Positions 29,701 to 38,174 of a DNA stretch of 64,000 bases are shown here, piece by piece. Within the stretch, counting starts at the first letter, position 1; each line of letters begins with the position of its first letter. Source of the stretch: Candidatus Opimibacter skivensis (GTDB lineage: Bacteria > Bacteroidota > Bacteroidia > Chitinophagales > Saprospiraceae); contig JADKGY010000032.1 of NCBI GenBank assembly GCA_016722045.1, forward strand, positions 283,864 through 347,863, read 5' to 3'. The notes under the pieces are model-generated. The model had not been told where the DNA came from. It did not search any database and saw only the letters and a program-made list of their open reading frames with translations. The translations under genes were made by a program, and so were the position numbers.

Positions 29701-31271
29701 TCCACGCGTTGATTAGTGCCTTTCAATAATTTGACGAAGAGAACTTTTTGCGTTCCCATCGTATCTGTATTCTCCACATCCTGTGATAGCTCGCCGACCT
29801 GGTAAACGTTGCCATTATAAGTGTATTCATACGCTACACCGATCACTTCATCCTGATCCATGCGGATATTGAGTGATATAAATCCAAGCTCAGCGTTGTA
29901 TCTGTATTCGGATGAATTCAGTTTACGCCCCTGTATTTTTTCATAATCTCTTGGAGATTCGAATCCGATACCTTGTAATGTTTTGACAGCATTGTCAAGA
30001 TCCCTGTTAGCCGGATTAGCTCTCAATGTTCCAAGGATCTTATTCGTTCTGTTATCCGGAAGAATTCCCGTCATGCAGATATCCATCAATTTAGATGTGT
30101 CCTGGATTCGCCAACGGTTGGGATCTTTATTAGTCATATCATGCCACTCACCAAGGTCGGCGATGGCTACGACATCACGCACATCTGTAGTCTGGTTACG
30201 ATCATTAGTGACCCAGACATCCATTCTTGTGATATGAAACAAGCTGTTGATCTGAGGTAGGTTCTTCACCGCCTTTTCAAATGTATTACGGTTATAGTGT
30301 GAGAGGAAAAAGTGTCTGTTCTCATCATACTGATCCGCGTAGATTTCAAATTCCTGCAGTATGCTACCGCCCTGGATGTTGATATCATTCTGTTTTGAAT
30401 TTTGCTGCGATGCAATAGCTGTGAGTCGCAGGTGACCAAATTGCAATTCAGTCTTTAATCCAAACAATGCCTGGCTTCCTTTTATCAGTGTTGACTTTAA
30501 GGGTAAGCTCACATCTCCGGCTTCGATGGATTTCAATATTTCATCTTCGCTGAAGAGATCGGAATTGTAATCAAGCTTTAGCCTGTTTTGAAAATCGAAT
30601 GTGCGGGAGGTATTGTAGTTGAATGCTGTTTTTAATTTTTCACCGATCTGACCATTGACGTCGACCTGGATATCCATATCAAAATCAAATGCGGGACCAC
30701 GACGTTGTTGACGGATAGGAAGGATAGGATTGTCCTGTCTGTAGTAATCAAAACCAAAGGTGAGATCTACATTGCCCTGGGGGCGGATATCCACTTTTGT
30801 ACCACCGAAAAGACGGTCGATGATGTCATCTGAAATGTCCACTTTGGAGACAGGATCCAGGTGCCCGTTTTTACTTCTGTCACCTGACGCTGCGCCTGCC
30901 AGTTGTTTGAAATATTCGCCTTCTTCTTTATGGGAATTCCAATCCAGGTATTCCTGGTAGGTCATGGTTGTAGGTGGGCGATAATTTTCATTGCCGATCT
31001 TTTCGGTCAGGATGTAAGTGTTGGTGACCGGATCGTATTCGACATCCTGCACCACTTCTACCGGATCAAGGAGGTCAAAGGGATTATTGTTCGGATCCTC
31101 TACCCAGTTGCCATATCTGTCCTTGAGGGGAATTGTATCGGTTGTGGTTTGTTGTGGCGTCCATTCGTAGGGGTCCGGGAGATTGTACGAGGCATTAGCC
31201 TTTACTACAATGAAGAGGAAAGAGACCAAAGTAAGGGATGCTCCTAAAAAAAACGACGCGTTTCTATTCAT
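23766..31271 (-). CDS. sprA: Cell-surface protein SprA, T9SS translocon (frame broken twice)
   Basis: Giant outer-membrane beta-barrel that is the translocation channel of the type IX secretion system, also needed for gliding. It starts at 31271 with a signal-like stretch (SFLFIVVKANA) and ends at 23766 with GGLTIRISLE, about 2,500 residues, in the SprA size range. Two indels split it: near 27640 (AAGAAACC, one base short; then GHLNPADNPLITNVV follows) and near 24050 in an A-rich stretch. Around 25250-25550 it encodes a roughly 95-residue Lys/Asp-rich insert. ruvA lies upstream, a neighbourhood known for Bacteroidota sprA. Confidence 0.93.
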
Positions 31272-31312
31272 GTACTATATTCTCTATACGCAATCGAGGG
31301 CTTGTTTTTGGT

Positions 31313-31335
31313 CCCTCTTACAACCCCCAAGAGGG
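31313..31335. other. Hairpin between ruvA and sprA
   Basis: CCCTCTT at 31313-31319 pairs with AAGAGGG at 31329-31335 around a 9-base C-rich loop. It lies about 40 bases upstream of the sprA start and downstream of ruvA, so it could attenuate or process the ruvA-sprA transcript. No T run follows on the minus strand. Confidence 0.45.
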
Positions 31336-31392
31336 GCACATTTATGACGATCAGGTTGTATAACGATACAATCAGGTTTGAATTATGTATGA

Positions 31393-31989
31393 TCAGGCAG
31401 ATAACAGACGTAAGGCCATTCTTACTAAAGTTTCTGTCGGAAGATCAAATCCTTCTTCTTTAGTGATCTGGTTCAGAGCCTTTTCTGCATGACTTTTGAT
31501 GAATCCGAGGGTGATCAGAGCGGACAGGGCTTCTGCCATAGCCTGATGTTTTGAGCCACCGGCTTTAATAATGAGCTGATCTCCTGCCGTTTTTAACATT
31601 TTGTCTTTCAATTCTATAATGACGCGCTTGGCTGTTTTGGGGCCTACACCTTTGACCTGTTTGAATGCGATCTCATTATCTGTCAGGATGGCTTGTCTGC
31701 ATTCTTCGGGGGTCATGCCGGAGAGAATGAGCCTTGCTGTGTTGGGGCCTATGCCTGAAATGCTGATCAGGTGGAGGAAAACCTCTCTTTCGGCCGGTTC
31801 CATAAATCCCCATAGTTGCTGGACATCTTCACGGACCTGAAGCCAGGTGTATATTTTCTGCTCAATCCCTTCCCTTATCTGATCATAGCTTTGGAGGGTG
31901 ATATGCAGAAAATAGCCTATTCCACCCGTCTCCACCACCACATGTGTGGGATGCCTGCTGACCACTTTGCCCTGAATATATTCGTACAT
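31393..31989 (-). CDS. ruvA: Holliday junction DNA helicase subunit RuvA
   Basis: 198-residue subunit that binds four-way junctions and loads RuvB. The N-terminal OB fold begins MYEYIQGKVV; two helix-hairpin-helix motifs follow (ISGIGPNTARLIL and VKGVGPKTAKRVI); the C-terminal RuvB-binding three-helix domain ends in LVRMALRLLSA. Intact and of normal length. It precedes sprA on the same strand. Confidence 0.96.
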   Translation of the reverse strand: MYEYIQGKVVSRHPTHVVVETGGIGYFLHITLQSYDQIREGIEQKIYTWLQVREDVQQLWGFMEPAEREVFLHLISISGIGPNTARLILSGMTPEECRQAILTDNEIAFKQVKGVGPKTAKRVIIELKDKMLKTAGDQLIIKAGGSKHQAMAEALSALITLGFIKSHAEKALNQITKEEGFDLPTETLVRMALRLLSA

Positions 31990-32002
31990 ATTATAAAAGG
32001 CG

Positions 32003-32010
32003 CAAATGTA
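32003..32010 (-). promoter_or_regulatory. Predicted -7 box for ruvA
   Basis: TACATTTG on the minus strand matches TAnnTTTG and lies 13 bases from the ruvA ATG. The hexamer array starts at the next base upstream, so the -33 region would fall inside the array. Confidence 0.55.
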
Positions 32011-32116
32011 AGGAAAAAGGAGAAGGCGGAGGAGAAGGCGGAGGCGAAGGAGAGGCGGAGGCGGAGGCGAAGGAGAAGGCGGAGGCGGAGGCGAAGGCGG
32101 AGGCGAAGGCGGAGGA
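32011..32116. repeat. GGCGGA/GGCGAA/GGAGAA hexamer array
   Basis: About 105 bases of imperfect six-base purine units, with an occasional slip in phase. It produces an arginine-rich open frame on one strand and a Leu/Arg-rich one on the other, neither of which is gene-like. It lies between the ruvA promoter and purD. Confidence 0.85.
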
Positions 32117-32318
32117 AAATTAAACTTTGTTGGCTCTTCATCCCTTTAGCTAATAAAAGTGAATCTATATCACCCCAGAGGGGCTAAAGGATGGTAACAT
32201 CTGACAAAGAAAAATCATGATCGCGCCGTAGGTGCGAAACAAGATCCGTCTCCAAAAGTGAAGGCTGTGAAAAACGCGAAGGGCACAGAGGGTAGAATAA
32301 GAGTTTTATATTCACTCC
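32117..32318. other. Spacer before purD with hairpins
   Basis: CCTTTAGC (32143-32150) pairs with GCTAAAGG (32183-32190), and the enclosed loop holds a smaller CCCC/GGGG hairpin. Further on is a GCGCCGTAGGTGCG near-palindrome (about 32223). No gene seen; no TAnnTTTG box is evident for purD. Confidence 0.5.
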
Positions 32319-33587
32319 ATGAATATACTCATCATCGGAAGCGGCGGAAGGGAGCATGCCATCGCAGATAAAATAGCTTCGAGTCCACTTTGCGAATTGC
32401 TTTTCATAGCGCCTGGAAATGCCGGGACGGCTACACTGGGAAAAAATATTGCAATAGATACAAATGATTTTGAAGCGATCAAATCACTTGTGGTCAATGA
32501 AAATATCAACCTCGTGGTGGTTGGACCAGAAGTACCTCTTGTTGCAGGAATTGTGGATTTCTTTTCTGAGGATGATACTTTGAAAAACATACCGATCATC
32601 GGGCCTTCTAAACAAGGGGCTATGCTGGAGGGAAGTAAGGCTTTTGCAAAAGAATTTATGCAGCGGCACCAGATTCCAACTGCAGCATATAAGTCTTTTG
32701 AAAAAAATCAAATCACCGAAGCGCTTACATACCTCGATTCACATTCCATGCCTGTGGTGTTGAAAGCTGATGGACTTGCAGCAGGTAAAGGTGTGCTCAT
32801 ATGCAATACAATTGAGGAATCTAAAAGTGAAATCATGGAAATGCTCTCGGGTAAATTCGGAGACGCGAGTGCTACCGTTGTCATTGAAGAATTTCTTACA
32901 GGTATAGAGTTTTCTGTTTTTGTATTGACGGATGGAAAAAATTATATCCTCCTGCCTGAGGCGAAGGATTATAAAAGAATAGGGGAAGGAGATACCGGGC
33001 TTAATACCGGTGGGATGGGAGCAGTGTCGCCGGTACCTTTTGTTGATGAATCGCTTTGGAATAAAGTAACAACTCAAATTATTGAACCAACAATAAAGGG
33101 TATCACCGATGAAAACATAAATTATACTGGTTTTATCTTTTTCGGATTGATCAATGTCAATGGTGATCCGTATGTGATTGAATACAATTGCAGGCTGGGT
33201 GATCCTGAGACCGAAGTGATCCTTCCCAGGATCAATTCTGATTTCGTCGAAATCCTTTTGGCGGCCTGGAATGGACATTTGTCGGACTTCCAACTTAAAG
33301 TTGATTCCCGTTCTGCAGCCACCATCATGTTGGTTTCCGGTGGTTATCCTGGCGATTATGAGAAAGGAAAGATCATTAAAAATCTTGACCACGTAGATGG
33401 AAGCAGGATCTATCATGCAGGAACATCCATTTTTAATGGTTCAGCGATCACAGCAGGAGGACGTGTCTTAGCGGTAACAAGCCTGGCCAGTAATATGCAA
33501 AGGGCGATTGATAAATCATTGATCAATGCGGATCGAATAGAGTTTGAAGGGAAGTATTTTAGAAGAGATATTGGGTTTGATTTGTGA
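32319..33587 (+). CDS. purD: Phosphoribosylamine--glycine ligase
   Basis: Second step of purine synthesis, ATP-grasp enzyme. 422 residues with the N-terminal IIGSGGREHAIA motif, LKADGLAAGKGV of the ATP-grasp fold, GEGDTGLNTGGMGAVSP, and YNCRLGDPETEVILPR. Intact. The TGA stop lies inside the first unit of a 9-base tandem array (GTGAGAGAA). Confidence 0.97.
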   Translation: MNILIIGSGGREHAIADKIASSPLCELLFIAPGNAGTATLGKNIAIDTNDFEAIKSLVVNENINLVVVGPEVPLVAGIVDFFSEDDTLKNIPIIGPSKQGAMLEGSKAFAKEFMQRHQIPTAAYKSFEKNQITEALTYLDSHSMPVVLKADGLAAGKGVLICNTIEESKSEIMEMLSGKFGDASATVVIEEFLTGIEFSVFVLTDGKNYILLPEAKDYKRIGEGDTGLNTGGMGAVSPVPFVDESLWNKVTTQIIEPTIKGITDENINYTGFIFFGLINVNGDPYVIEYNCRLGDPETEVILPRINSDFVEILLAAWNGHLSDFQLKVDSRSAATIMLVSGGYPGDYEKGKIIKNLDHVDGSRIYHAGTSIFNGSAITAGGRVLAVTSLASNMQRAIDKSLINADRIEFEGKYFRRDIGFDL

Positions 33588-33655
33588 GAGAAGTGAGAGG
33601 AGTGAGAGGAGTGAGAGGAGTGAGAGGAGTGAGAGGAGTGAGAGGATGAGAAGAG
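33584..33655 (+). repeat. GTGAGAGGA nonamer array, eight units, at the purD stop
   Basis: Eight exact 9-base units, the first (GTGAGAGAA) containing the purD TGA. With a period divisible by 3, the repeated TGA stays in the purD frame only. Confidence 0.95.
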
Positions 33656-33710
33656 TGAAGCTAAAGCGATATGGAACACAGTGATAGAGATAATAGCAAT
33701 GAATCGTGGG

Positions 33711-33797
33711 TGATCCTGAAAGGATCATATGTTATTAGCCCCGGGTCTCAACCCGGGGGCAAATGATGAAGATGAGTTTGCAACCCTGACTGGGTTG
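33711..33797. repeat. Triple-hairpin intergenic element
   Basis: Three hairpins in a row: TGATCCT/AGGATCA (33711-33727), CCCCGGGT/ACCCGGGG (33739-33758) and CAACCC/GGGTTG (33781-33797). An open frame across it encodes a low-complexity 66-residue peptide judged spurious. The surrounding 422-base gap from purD to the SLC13 gene otherwise holds the elements at 33584, 33874 and 33969. Confidence 0.7.
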
Positions 33798-33873
33798 AAT
33801 AGAAATCTGTCTCTATGGAATTATCTGTTTCTTTTTAGAAAATTTCTTTTGCCACAAAGATGGATTCTCGGTC

Positions 33874-33959
33874 GCAGTTGCAAACTGCTTAAGGAGATTT
33901 ACCATATATCGGAAGATTCGATATATTGATTTTAAGTTCAAACTTAAAATAGCGGGGAG
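33874..33959. repeat. Hairpin element ending in AGCGGGGAG, copy A
   Basis: GCAGTT/AACTGC hairpin, then ATATATCG/CGATATAT, then ATTTTAAGTT/AACTTAAAAT followed by AGCGGGGAG. Copy B at 52441-52530 has the same order, length and CGGGGAG end, with different but still paired stem bases. Confidence 0.7.
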
Positions 33960-33968
33960 GAGTGAGCG

Positions 33969-33999
33969 TCCTGTATCCGGCATCCATTTATCCGGCATC
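33969..33999 (-). repeat. GATGCCG-type 31-base repeat, copy 2
   Basis: GATGCCG-GATAAAT-GGATGCCG-GATACAG-GA on the minus strand, 27 of 31 bases identical to 8679-8709. It starts 10 bases after the SLC13 stop codon. Confidence 0.75.
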
Positions 34000-34009
34000 C
34001 CTTAAAGAA

Positions 34010-35485
34010 TTATATCCCCCACATCGGCCCCAACAAAAAATATACAACACAGGTGATGATGATGATCGATGCGATGTTGAGCCAGAAACCGGTTTTCACC
34101 ATATCCTTTATACTTAAGTAACCGGATCCAAATGCAATCGCATTGGGCGGTGTACCGGCAGGCATCATAAATCCACACGATGCAGCCAATGTAGCGCCTA
34201 CCATCAGCATAAAAGGATGAACACCTGCGGATACAGCTATCGGAGCGATGACAGGCAGGATCATAGTGACAGTAGCGAGATTGGATGTGAATTCAGTGAG
34301 GAAATTAACTAATGTCACAACCAGAAGAATTGTAACAAATACACCAAGGCCTGCCAGTGCAGACATATTTTGTCCTATCCATTGGGCAAGCCCTGTTTTT
34401 TCAAATGCTTCTGCAAGTGCAAGGCCTCCACCAAACAATAACACAATTCCCCATGGCAGCTTGTGAGCATCTTCCCAGCTGATCAGCTTTTTATTTTTTC
34501 CTTCACCCGATGGAATCAGGAATAAAACCACACCGCCCAACATCGCAATGATTGTATCATCAATGCCGGGAATTATTTTCTCAAGAATAAAGGAGCGAAT
34601 GATCCAGGCAATTGCGACGCTTACAAAAACAATAGCTACTTTTTTTTCAGCAGAACTCATCTTGCCTGATTGTGACAGCCTTTGATTCATTTCTTCTTTT
34701 CCTCCGGCAACTCGTGCATGACCGAGTGGAAATCCGATACGAACTAAATACCACCAACTAATGAGCAGTAAAAGAACTGTAATCGGGAATCCAATGGCAA
34801 ACCATTGTGTGAATGTGATGTCAACATGATATGTGTCCCTGACTACACCTGCAAAAACAAGATTAGGAGGAGTACCAATTAATGTAGCTAATCCGCCGAT
34901 GGATGAGGCATATGCGATAGCCAACATCAATGCTTTTCGGAAATGTATCTGATGCTCTCCGGCATCATCTGAAGTAGCGGTTATAATCGCCATGCCGATA
35001 GGAAGCATCATAATCGCAGTAGCTGTATTTGAAATCCACATCGACAGAAATGCAGTAGAAATCATAAACCCCAGTATAATCATACTCAGTCTCGTCCCCA
35101 TGCTTCGAATGATCTTCAAAGCAATTCGACGCTGAAGTCCTGTCTTTTCAATGGCAATCGCAATCAGGAAGCCGCCGATATATAGAAAGACAATGGGCTG
35201 TCCATAGGAAGCCGTCGTTTCCCCAAGCTTTAATACGCCCATCAATGGAAATAAAATGATAGGGATCAATGATGTTGCGGCTAATGGTATAGGCTCAGTG
35301 ACCCACCATATCGCTATCCAGGCTGTAATGGCCATGACAGTTATAGCCGCCTCTGGCATACCCGCGGGGGCAATGAAGAAATAAATGATCAGAAACAAGG
35401 CTGGTCCCAGCAATAAACCAATTCTCTTTGCACCCAGCGAAAGATCTGTGCTATCAGCTAATATATTCTTAGGCGATTCTGGCAT
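34010..35485 (-). CDS. SLC13/DASS family anion:sodium symporter
   Basis: 491-residue inner-membrane transporter with about 12 hydrophobic segments. The two signature Ser-Asn-Thr regions of the DASS fold are visible as SNTATAIMML and TSNLATVTMIL, with TPPN motifs after each half (IGTPPNLVFAG, AGTPPNAIAFG). The family carries sulfate, di- or tricarboxylates; the substrate is not decided here. Single gene, divergent from the lytic transglycosylase. Confidence 0.9.
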   Translation of the reverse strand: MPESPKNILADSTDLSLGAKRIGLLLGPALFLIIYFFIAPAGMPEAAITVMAITAWIAIWWVTEPIPLAATSLIPIILFPLMGVLKLGETTASYGQPIVFLYIGGFLIAIAIEKTGLQRRIALKIIRSMGTRLSMIILGFMISTAFLSMWISNTATAIMMLPIGMAIITATSDDAGEHQIHFRKALMLAIAYASSIGGLATLIGTPPNLVFAGVVRDTYHVDITFTQWFAIGFPITVLLLLISWWYLVRIGFPLGHARVAGGKEEMNQRLSQSGKMSSAEKKVAIVFVSVAIAWIIRSFILEKIIPGIDDTIIAMLGGVVLFLIPSGEGKNKKLISWEDAHKLPWGIVLLFGGGLALAEAFEKTGLAQWIGQNMSALAGLGVFVTILLVVTLVNFLTEFTSNLATVTMILPVIAPIAVSAGVHPFMLMVGATLAASCGFMMPAGTPPNAIAFGSGYLSIKDMVKTGFWLNIASIIIITCVVYFLLGPMWGI

Positions 35486-35612
35486 TATTGTGGCTAAGCT
35501 AATACAGGTATCGGATTAAGAGGTATATTGGTTTAACCCCGCATTTCGTTATTTTCGTGAATCAAAGGAAATCAGTCCACATCTGATTTGGGTTTCCCTC
35601 AAATAATTAATT

Positions 35613-36533
35613 ATGGAAAAGAAAATGTACTTGTTCACTTCTCTTATGGCAGGCTTCTTTTGTCTCGTCATCTTTAGTTCTTTTTATAATGAGAAGTTAA
35701 CACCGGAAAGTCCCACCAATGTGGATTCCAATGCGATGTACAGACGAATCATCGCCTATGATCTACATCAGGAATTTAATTTCGCCGGGGAGGCCATTCC
35801 GAAAGATAATTTTGATGCTGTCGAACGCCTTGACCGGGAACTGCTGATCAACAGTTATCTCAATGCCACCACTCTACTTAACCTGAAGATTGCTAATCGA
35901 TATTTTCCGGTGATCGAACCCATTCTGAAGCAATATGGAATCCCTGAGGATTTTAAATATCTCTCTGTGGCTGAAAGCAATTTAAGAATGGCCACATCTC
36001 CTTCAGGTGCTAAAGGGTTCTGGCAATTTATGGAGGAATCCGGAAAAGGGTATGGACTTGAAATCAATAGTGAAATCGATGAACGATATCATGTTGAAAA
36101 ATCAACAGAAGCCGCATGCAAATTTATACTTCATCTTAAACAAAAATTTGGCAGCTGGACATTAGCTGCAGCAGCATACAATATGGGAGAAGCAGGTATT
36201 GCAAAACGTCTTGAAGAACAAAAAGCAAATAATTATTATGACCTCAATCTCAATGAAGAAACTTCACGTTACATATTCAGGATCATAGCTATAAAAGAGA
36301 TCATGAATAACCCCAAAAAATTTGGATTTTATCTTGAGGATGATCAGCTCTATGCTCCTCTTCAAAAATATACCACAGTGATCGTTACTGAACCTATCCC
36401 CAACCTCGCAAGCCTTGCGCAACAATATGGCACCAGCTACAGAATGCTGAAAGTATTCAACCCCTGGCTGATTGGTTCTTCACTGACCAATAAGAGCAGG
36501 AAGAAATATGAGATCAGAATTCCGGTGAAGTGA
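35613..36533 (+). CDS. Lytic transglycosylase (SLT domain), MltD-like
   Basis: 306-residue exported murein hydrolase. An N-terminal hydrophobic segment (LFTSLMAGFFCLVIF) is followed by the SLT domain with catalytic Glu in LSVAESNLR, then SPSGAKGFWQF and AAAYNMGEAG. The C-terminal 60 residues resemble a single degenerate LysM-like domain (IPNLASLAQQYGTSYRMLKVFNP). Intact. Its TGA is inside the first unit of a heptamer array. Confidence 0.9.
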   Translation: MEKKMYLFTSLMAGFFCLVIFSSFYNEKLTPESPTNVDSNAMYRRIIAYDLHQEFNFAGEAIPKDNFDAVERLDRELLINSYLNATTLLNLKIANRYFPVIEPILKQYGIPEDFKYLSVAESNLRMATSPSGAKGFWQFMEESGKGYGLEINSEIDERYHVEKSTEAACKFILHLKQKFGSWTLAAAAYNMGEAGIAKRLEEQKANNYYDLNLNEETSRYIFRIIAIKEIMNNPKKFGFYLEDDQLYAPLQKYTTVIVTEPIPNLASLAQQYGTSYRMLKVFNPWLIGSSLTNKSRKKYEIRIPVK

Positions 36534-36592
36534 ATAGTGAGACGTGAGACGTGAGATGTGAGATGTGAGATGTGAGATGTGAGATGTGAGAT
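36530..36592 (+). repeat. GTGAGAT heptamer array, nine units, at the transglycosylase stop
   Basis: GTGAATA, two GTGAGAC and six GTGAGAT in perfect 7-base register. The stop codon TGA occupies positions 2-4 of unit 1. TGA recurs in all three frames. Confidence 0.97.
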
Positions 36593-36630
36593 GATTCAAA
36601 AAAATGATTTTTGATATAAGTTTCAAGTTT

Positions 36631-37233
36631 ATGAAAATGTTTCATATCATCTTATTCCCTTTGATATTATTCTGTTTGTCTGCTCAGAAAGAGAAACCTT
36701 TCCCCACATTTCAATATACCTCTATCGAAGGCGCAACAATTAACAACAGTATATTTACCGGCAAGGAAAGTATGGTCATCCTTGGTCGTTTAGGATGTTA
36801 TCCTTTAATGTTGCTGCTTAAAGATTTACAGGATACCACTTTTAGTCCGGAGATTCAAACGATACTAATATTAGAGGACACGAATCAACAAATTCTTGAT
36901 TTTAATTCGCCTACAAGTAATTTATTTTCCAGGATAAGATTCAAATACAAGCTTAATCCATTGATGGGAAACGTCATCGGTGAATGTGAAAAAGAAAAAA
37001 TAACATATCCAAAAGGTGATACCTTAATCTTAAATCATCCCAGCATTTTAGCAAAAAAATTAAAAACGAATGATTCACCCTCTACATATTTTGTAAACAG
37101 TCAGGGGGTAATTGAAGGGTCATTTAAAGGTTACGTTAAGGGAGGAAGTAAGAAATTCAGACTTCAAACTTTGTTCGCAGGAACGATACGTGTTGATAAA
37201 AACGTTTATGAGCAACGACCAGCTTCGAAATAA
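36631..37233 (+). CDS. Exported thioredoxin-fold-like protein of unknown function
   Basis: About 200 residues from MKMFHIILFP, whose hydrophobic stretch ends before AQKEKP and looks like a signal peptide; an earlier ATG at 36604 would add nine residues. FTGKESMVILGRLGCYP and STYFVNSQGVIEGSFKGY resemble the beginning and end of a redoxin domain, but only a single Cys is at the usual active-site place. No enzyme activity is claimed. Single gene between two arrays. Confidence 0.5.
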   Translation: MKMFHIILFPLILFCLSAQKEKPFPTFQYTSIEGATINNSIFTGKESMVILGRLGCYPLMLLLKDLQDTTFSPEIQTILILEDTNQQILDFNSPTSNLFSRIRFKYKLNPLMGNVIGECEKEKITYPKGDTLILNHPSILAKKLKTNDSPSTYFVNSQGVIEGSFKGYVKGGSKKFRLQTLFAGTIRVDKNVYEQRPASK

Positions 37234-37292
37234 TCAATCAAACAAAAATCCAAAACCGAATGCTTCGACTTGTCAGGCCTCAACCAAGAATC

Positions 37293-37327
37293 GTGAATCG
37301 TGAGTTGTGAGTCGTGAATAGTGAGTT
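37293..37327 (+). repeat. GTGARTN heptamer array, five units
   Basis: GTGAATC, GTGAGTT, GTGAGTC, GTGAATA, GTGAGTT in exact 7-base register, about 60 bases after the preceding plus-strand stop. Contains TGA in every unit. Confidence 0.9.
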
Positions 37328-37351
37328 ATAATCTGTAACCTAATATTCCGA

Positions 37352-37403
37352 AAATCTCAAATCTTAAATCTTAAATCTTAAATCTTAAATCCAAAATTTA
37401 AAC
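37352..37403 (-). repeat. GATTTAA heptamer array after ppgK
   Basis: Minus-strand reading from the ppgK TGA: GAGTTTA, AATTTTG, four GATTTAA, GATTTGA. The register begins at the GA of the stop codon and decays toward it; the perfect units carry TAA. Confidence 0.9.
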
Positions 37404-38168
37404 TCACGTATACGGTGCCATCAATTCCGGAAATGCCGCAACTGCTGCACCGATGATCCCGGCATCATTAAATGCTGAAGCACTCACTACAGGTGTGCGA
37501 AGATGACTGAAATGATGTGCAAATTCATCAAATCTGAAACTGATACCCCCACCAAGAACAAAAAGCCGTGGAGAGAAAAGAAAGATTAAATAATCAAGAA
37601 ATTCAGCCAACTCAACAGCCCATTCATCATAATCGAGCAGGCGATCTTTTCTTGCTCTGTTACTAACCCAGTCTTCTGCTATTTTCCCTTTGTAATTGAT
37701 ATGGCCAAATTCAGTATTTGGAACAAGAATACCATCATGAAAAAGTGCAGAACCTATACCGGTTCCCAGGGTCAGCAATATCACGGTACCTCTGACATTT
37801 TTTATATTGCCAAACATTCGTTCAGCCATGCCGGCTGCATCTGCATCATTGATGACATAATATTTATGCCCTGTATAATTTTGAAGTAATTCTTCAACAT
37901 TGACACCTAGCCATGATTTATCAATATTAGCTGCAGAGTATGCGATACCATCCTGAATGATAGCCGGAAATCCACATCCTATTTTTTCACCCTGCCAGTC
38001 AATATCCTTCAGTGCATCACGGATGCTTGTAGCTACTGCAACAGGTGTGGAAGGCTGTGGCGTATCAACCTTGATGCGCTCTCCGATAAGTTCTCCCGTT
38101 TCAAGATTGACAAGTCCGAACTTTATGCCGGAACCACCGATATCGATACCTAAAGCAGGTGAGCTCAT
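37404..38168 (-). CDS. ppgK: Polyphosphate glucokinase-type ROK family sugar kinase
   Basis: 254-residue kinase of the ROK superfamily. The phosphate-binding loop GIDIGGSGIKFGLV is at the N-terminus, the catalytic region shows NDADAAGMAE, and LLTLGTGIGSALF follows. The short length and IGCGFPAIIQDG segment fit polyphosphate--glucose phosphotransferases, which use polyphosphate or ATP to phosphorylate glucose. It is the last gene of a four-gene minus operon, 6 bases after the PKD-PPIase gene. Confidence 0.85.
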   Translation of the reverse strand: MSSPALGIDIGGSGIKFGLVNLETGELIGERIKVDTPQPSTPVAVATSIRDALKDIDWQGEKIGCGFPAIIQDGIAYSAANIDKSWLGVNVEELLQNYTGHKYYVINDADAAGMAERMFGNIKNVRGTVILLTLGTGIGSALFHDGILVPNTEFGHINYKGKIAEDWVSNRARKDRLLDYDEWAVELAEFLDYLIFLFSPRLFVLGGGISFRFDEFAHHFSHLRTPVVSASAFNDAGIIGAAVAAFPELMAPYT

Positions 38169-38174
38169 ACTGAT

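Noticed and set aside
23766..31271. Three separate surface proteins instead of one SprA
   Set aside because: Frames join across one-base losses with continuous SprA sequence, including the known C-terminal strand; separate genes would lack starts.
31816..32187. Arginine-rich open frame across the hexamer array
   Set aside because: The poly-Arg stretch is translation of the GGCGGA-type repeat; it overlaps ruvA and has no start signal or homology pattern.
33729..33929. 66-residue open frame after purD
   Set aside because: It runs through the triple-hairpin element and part of the CGGGGAG element; composition follows the hairpins, not a protein family.
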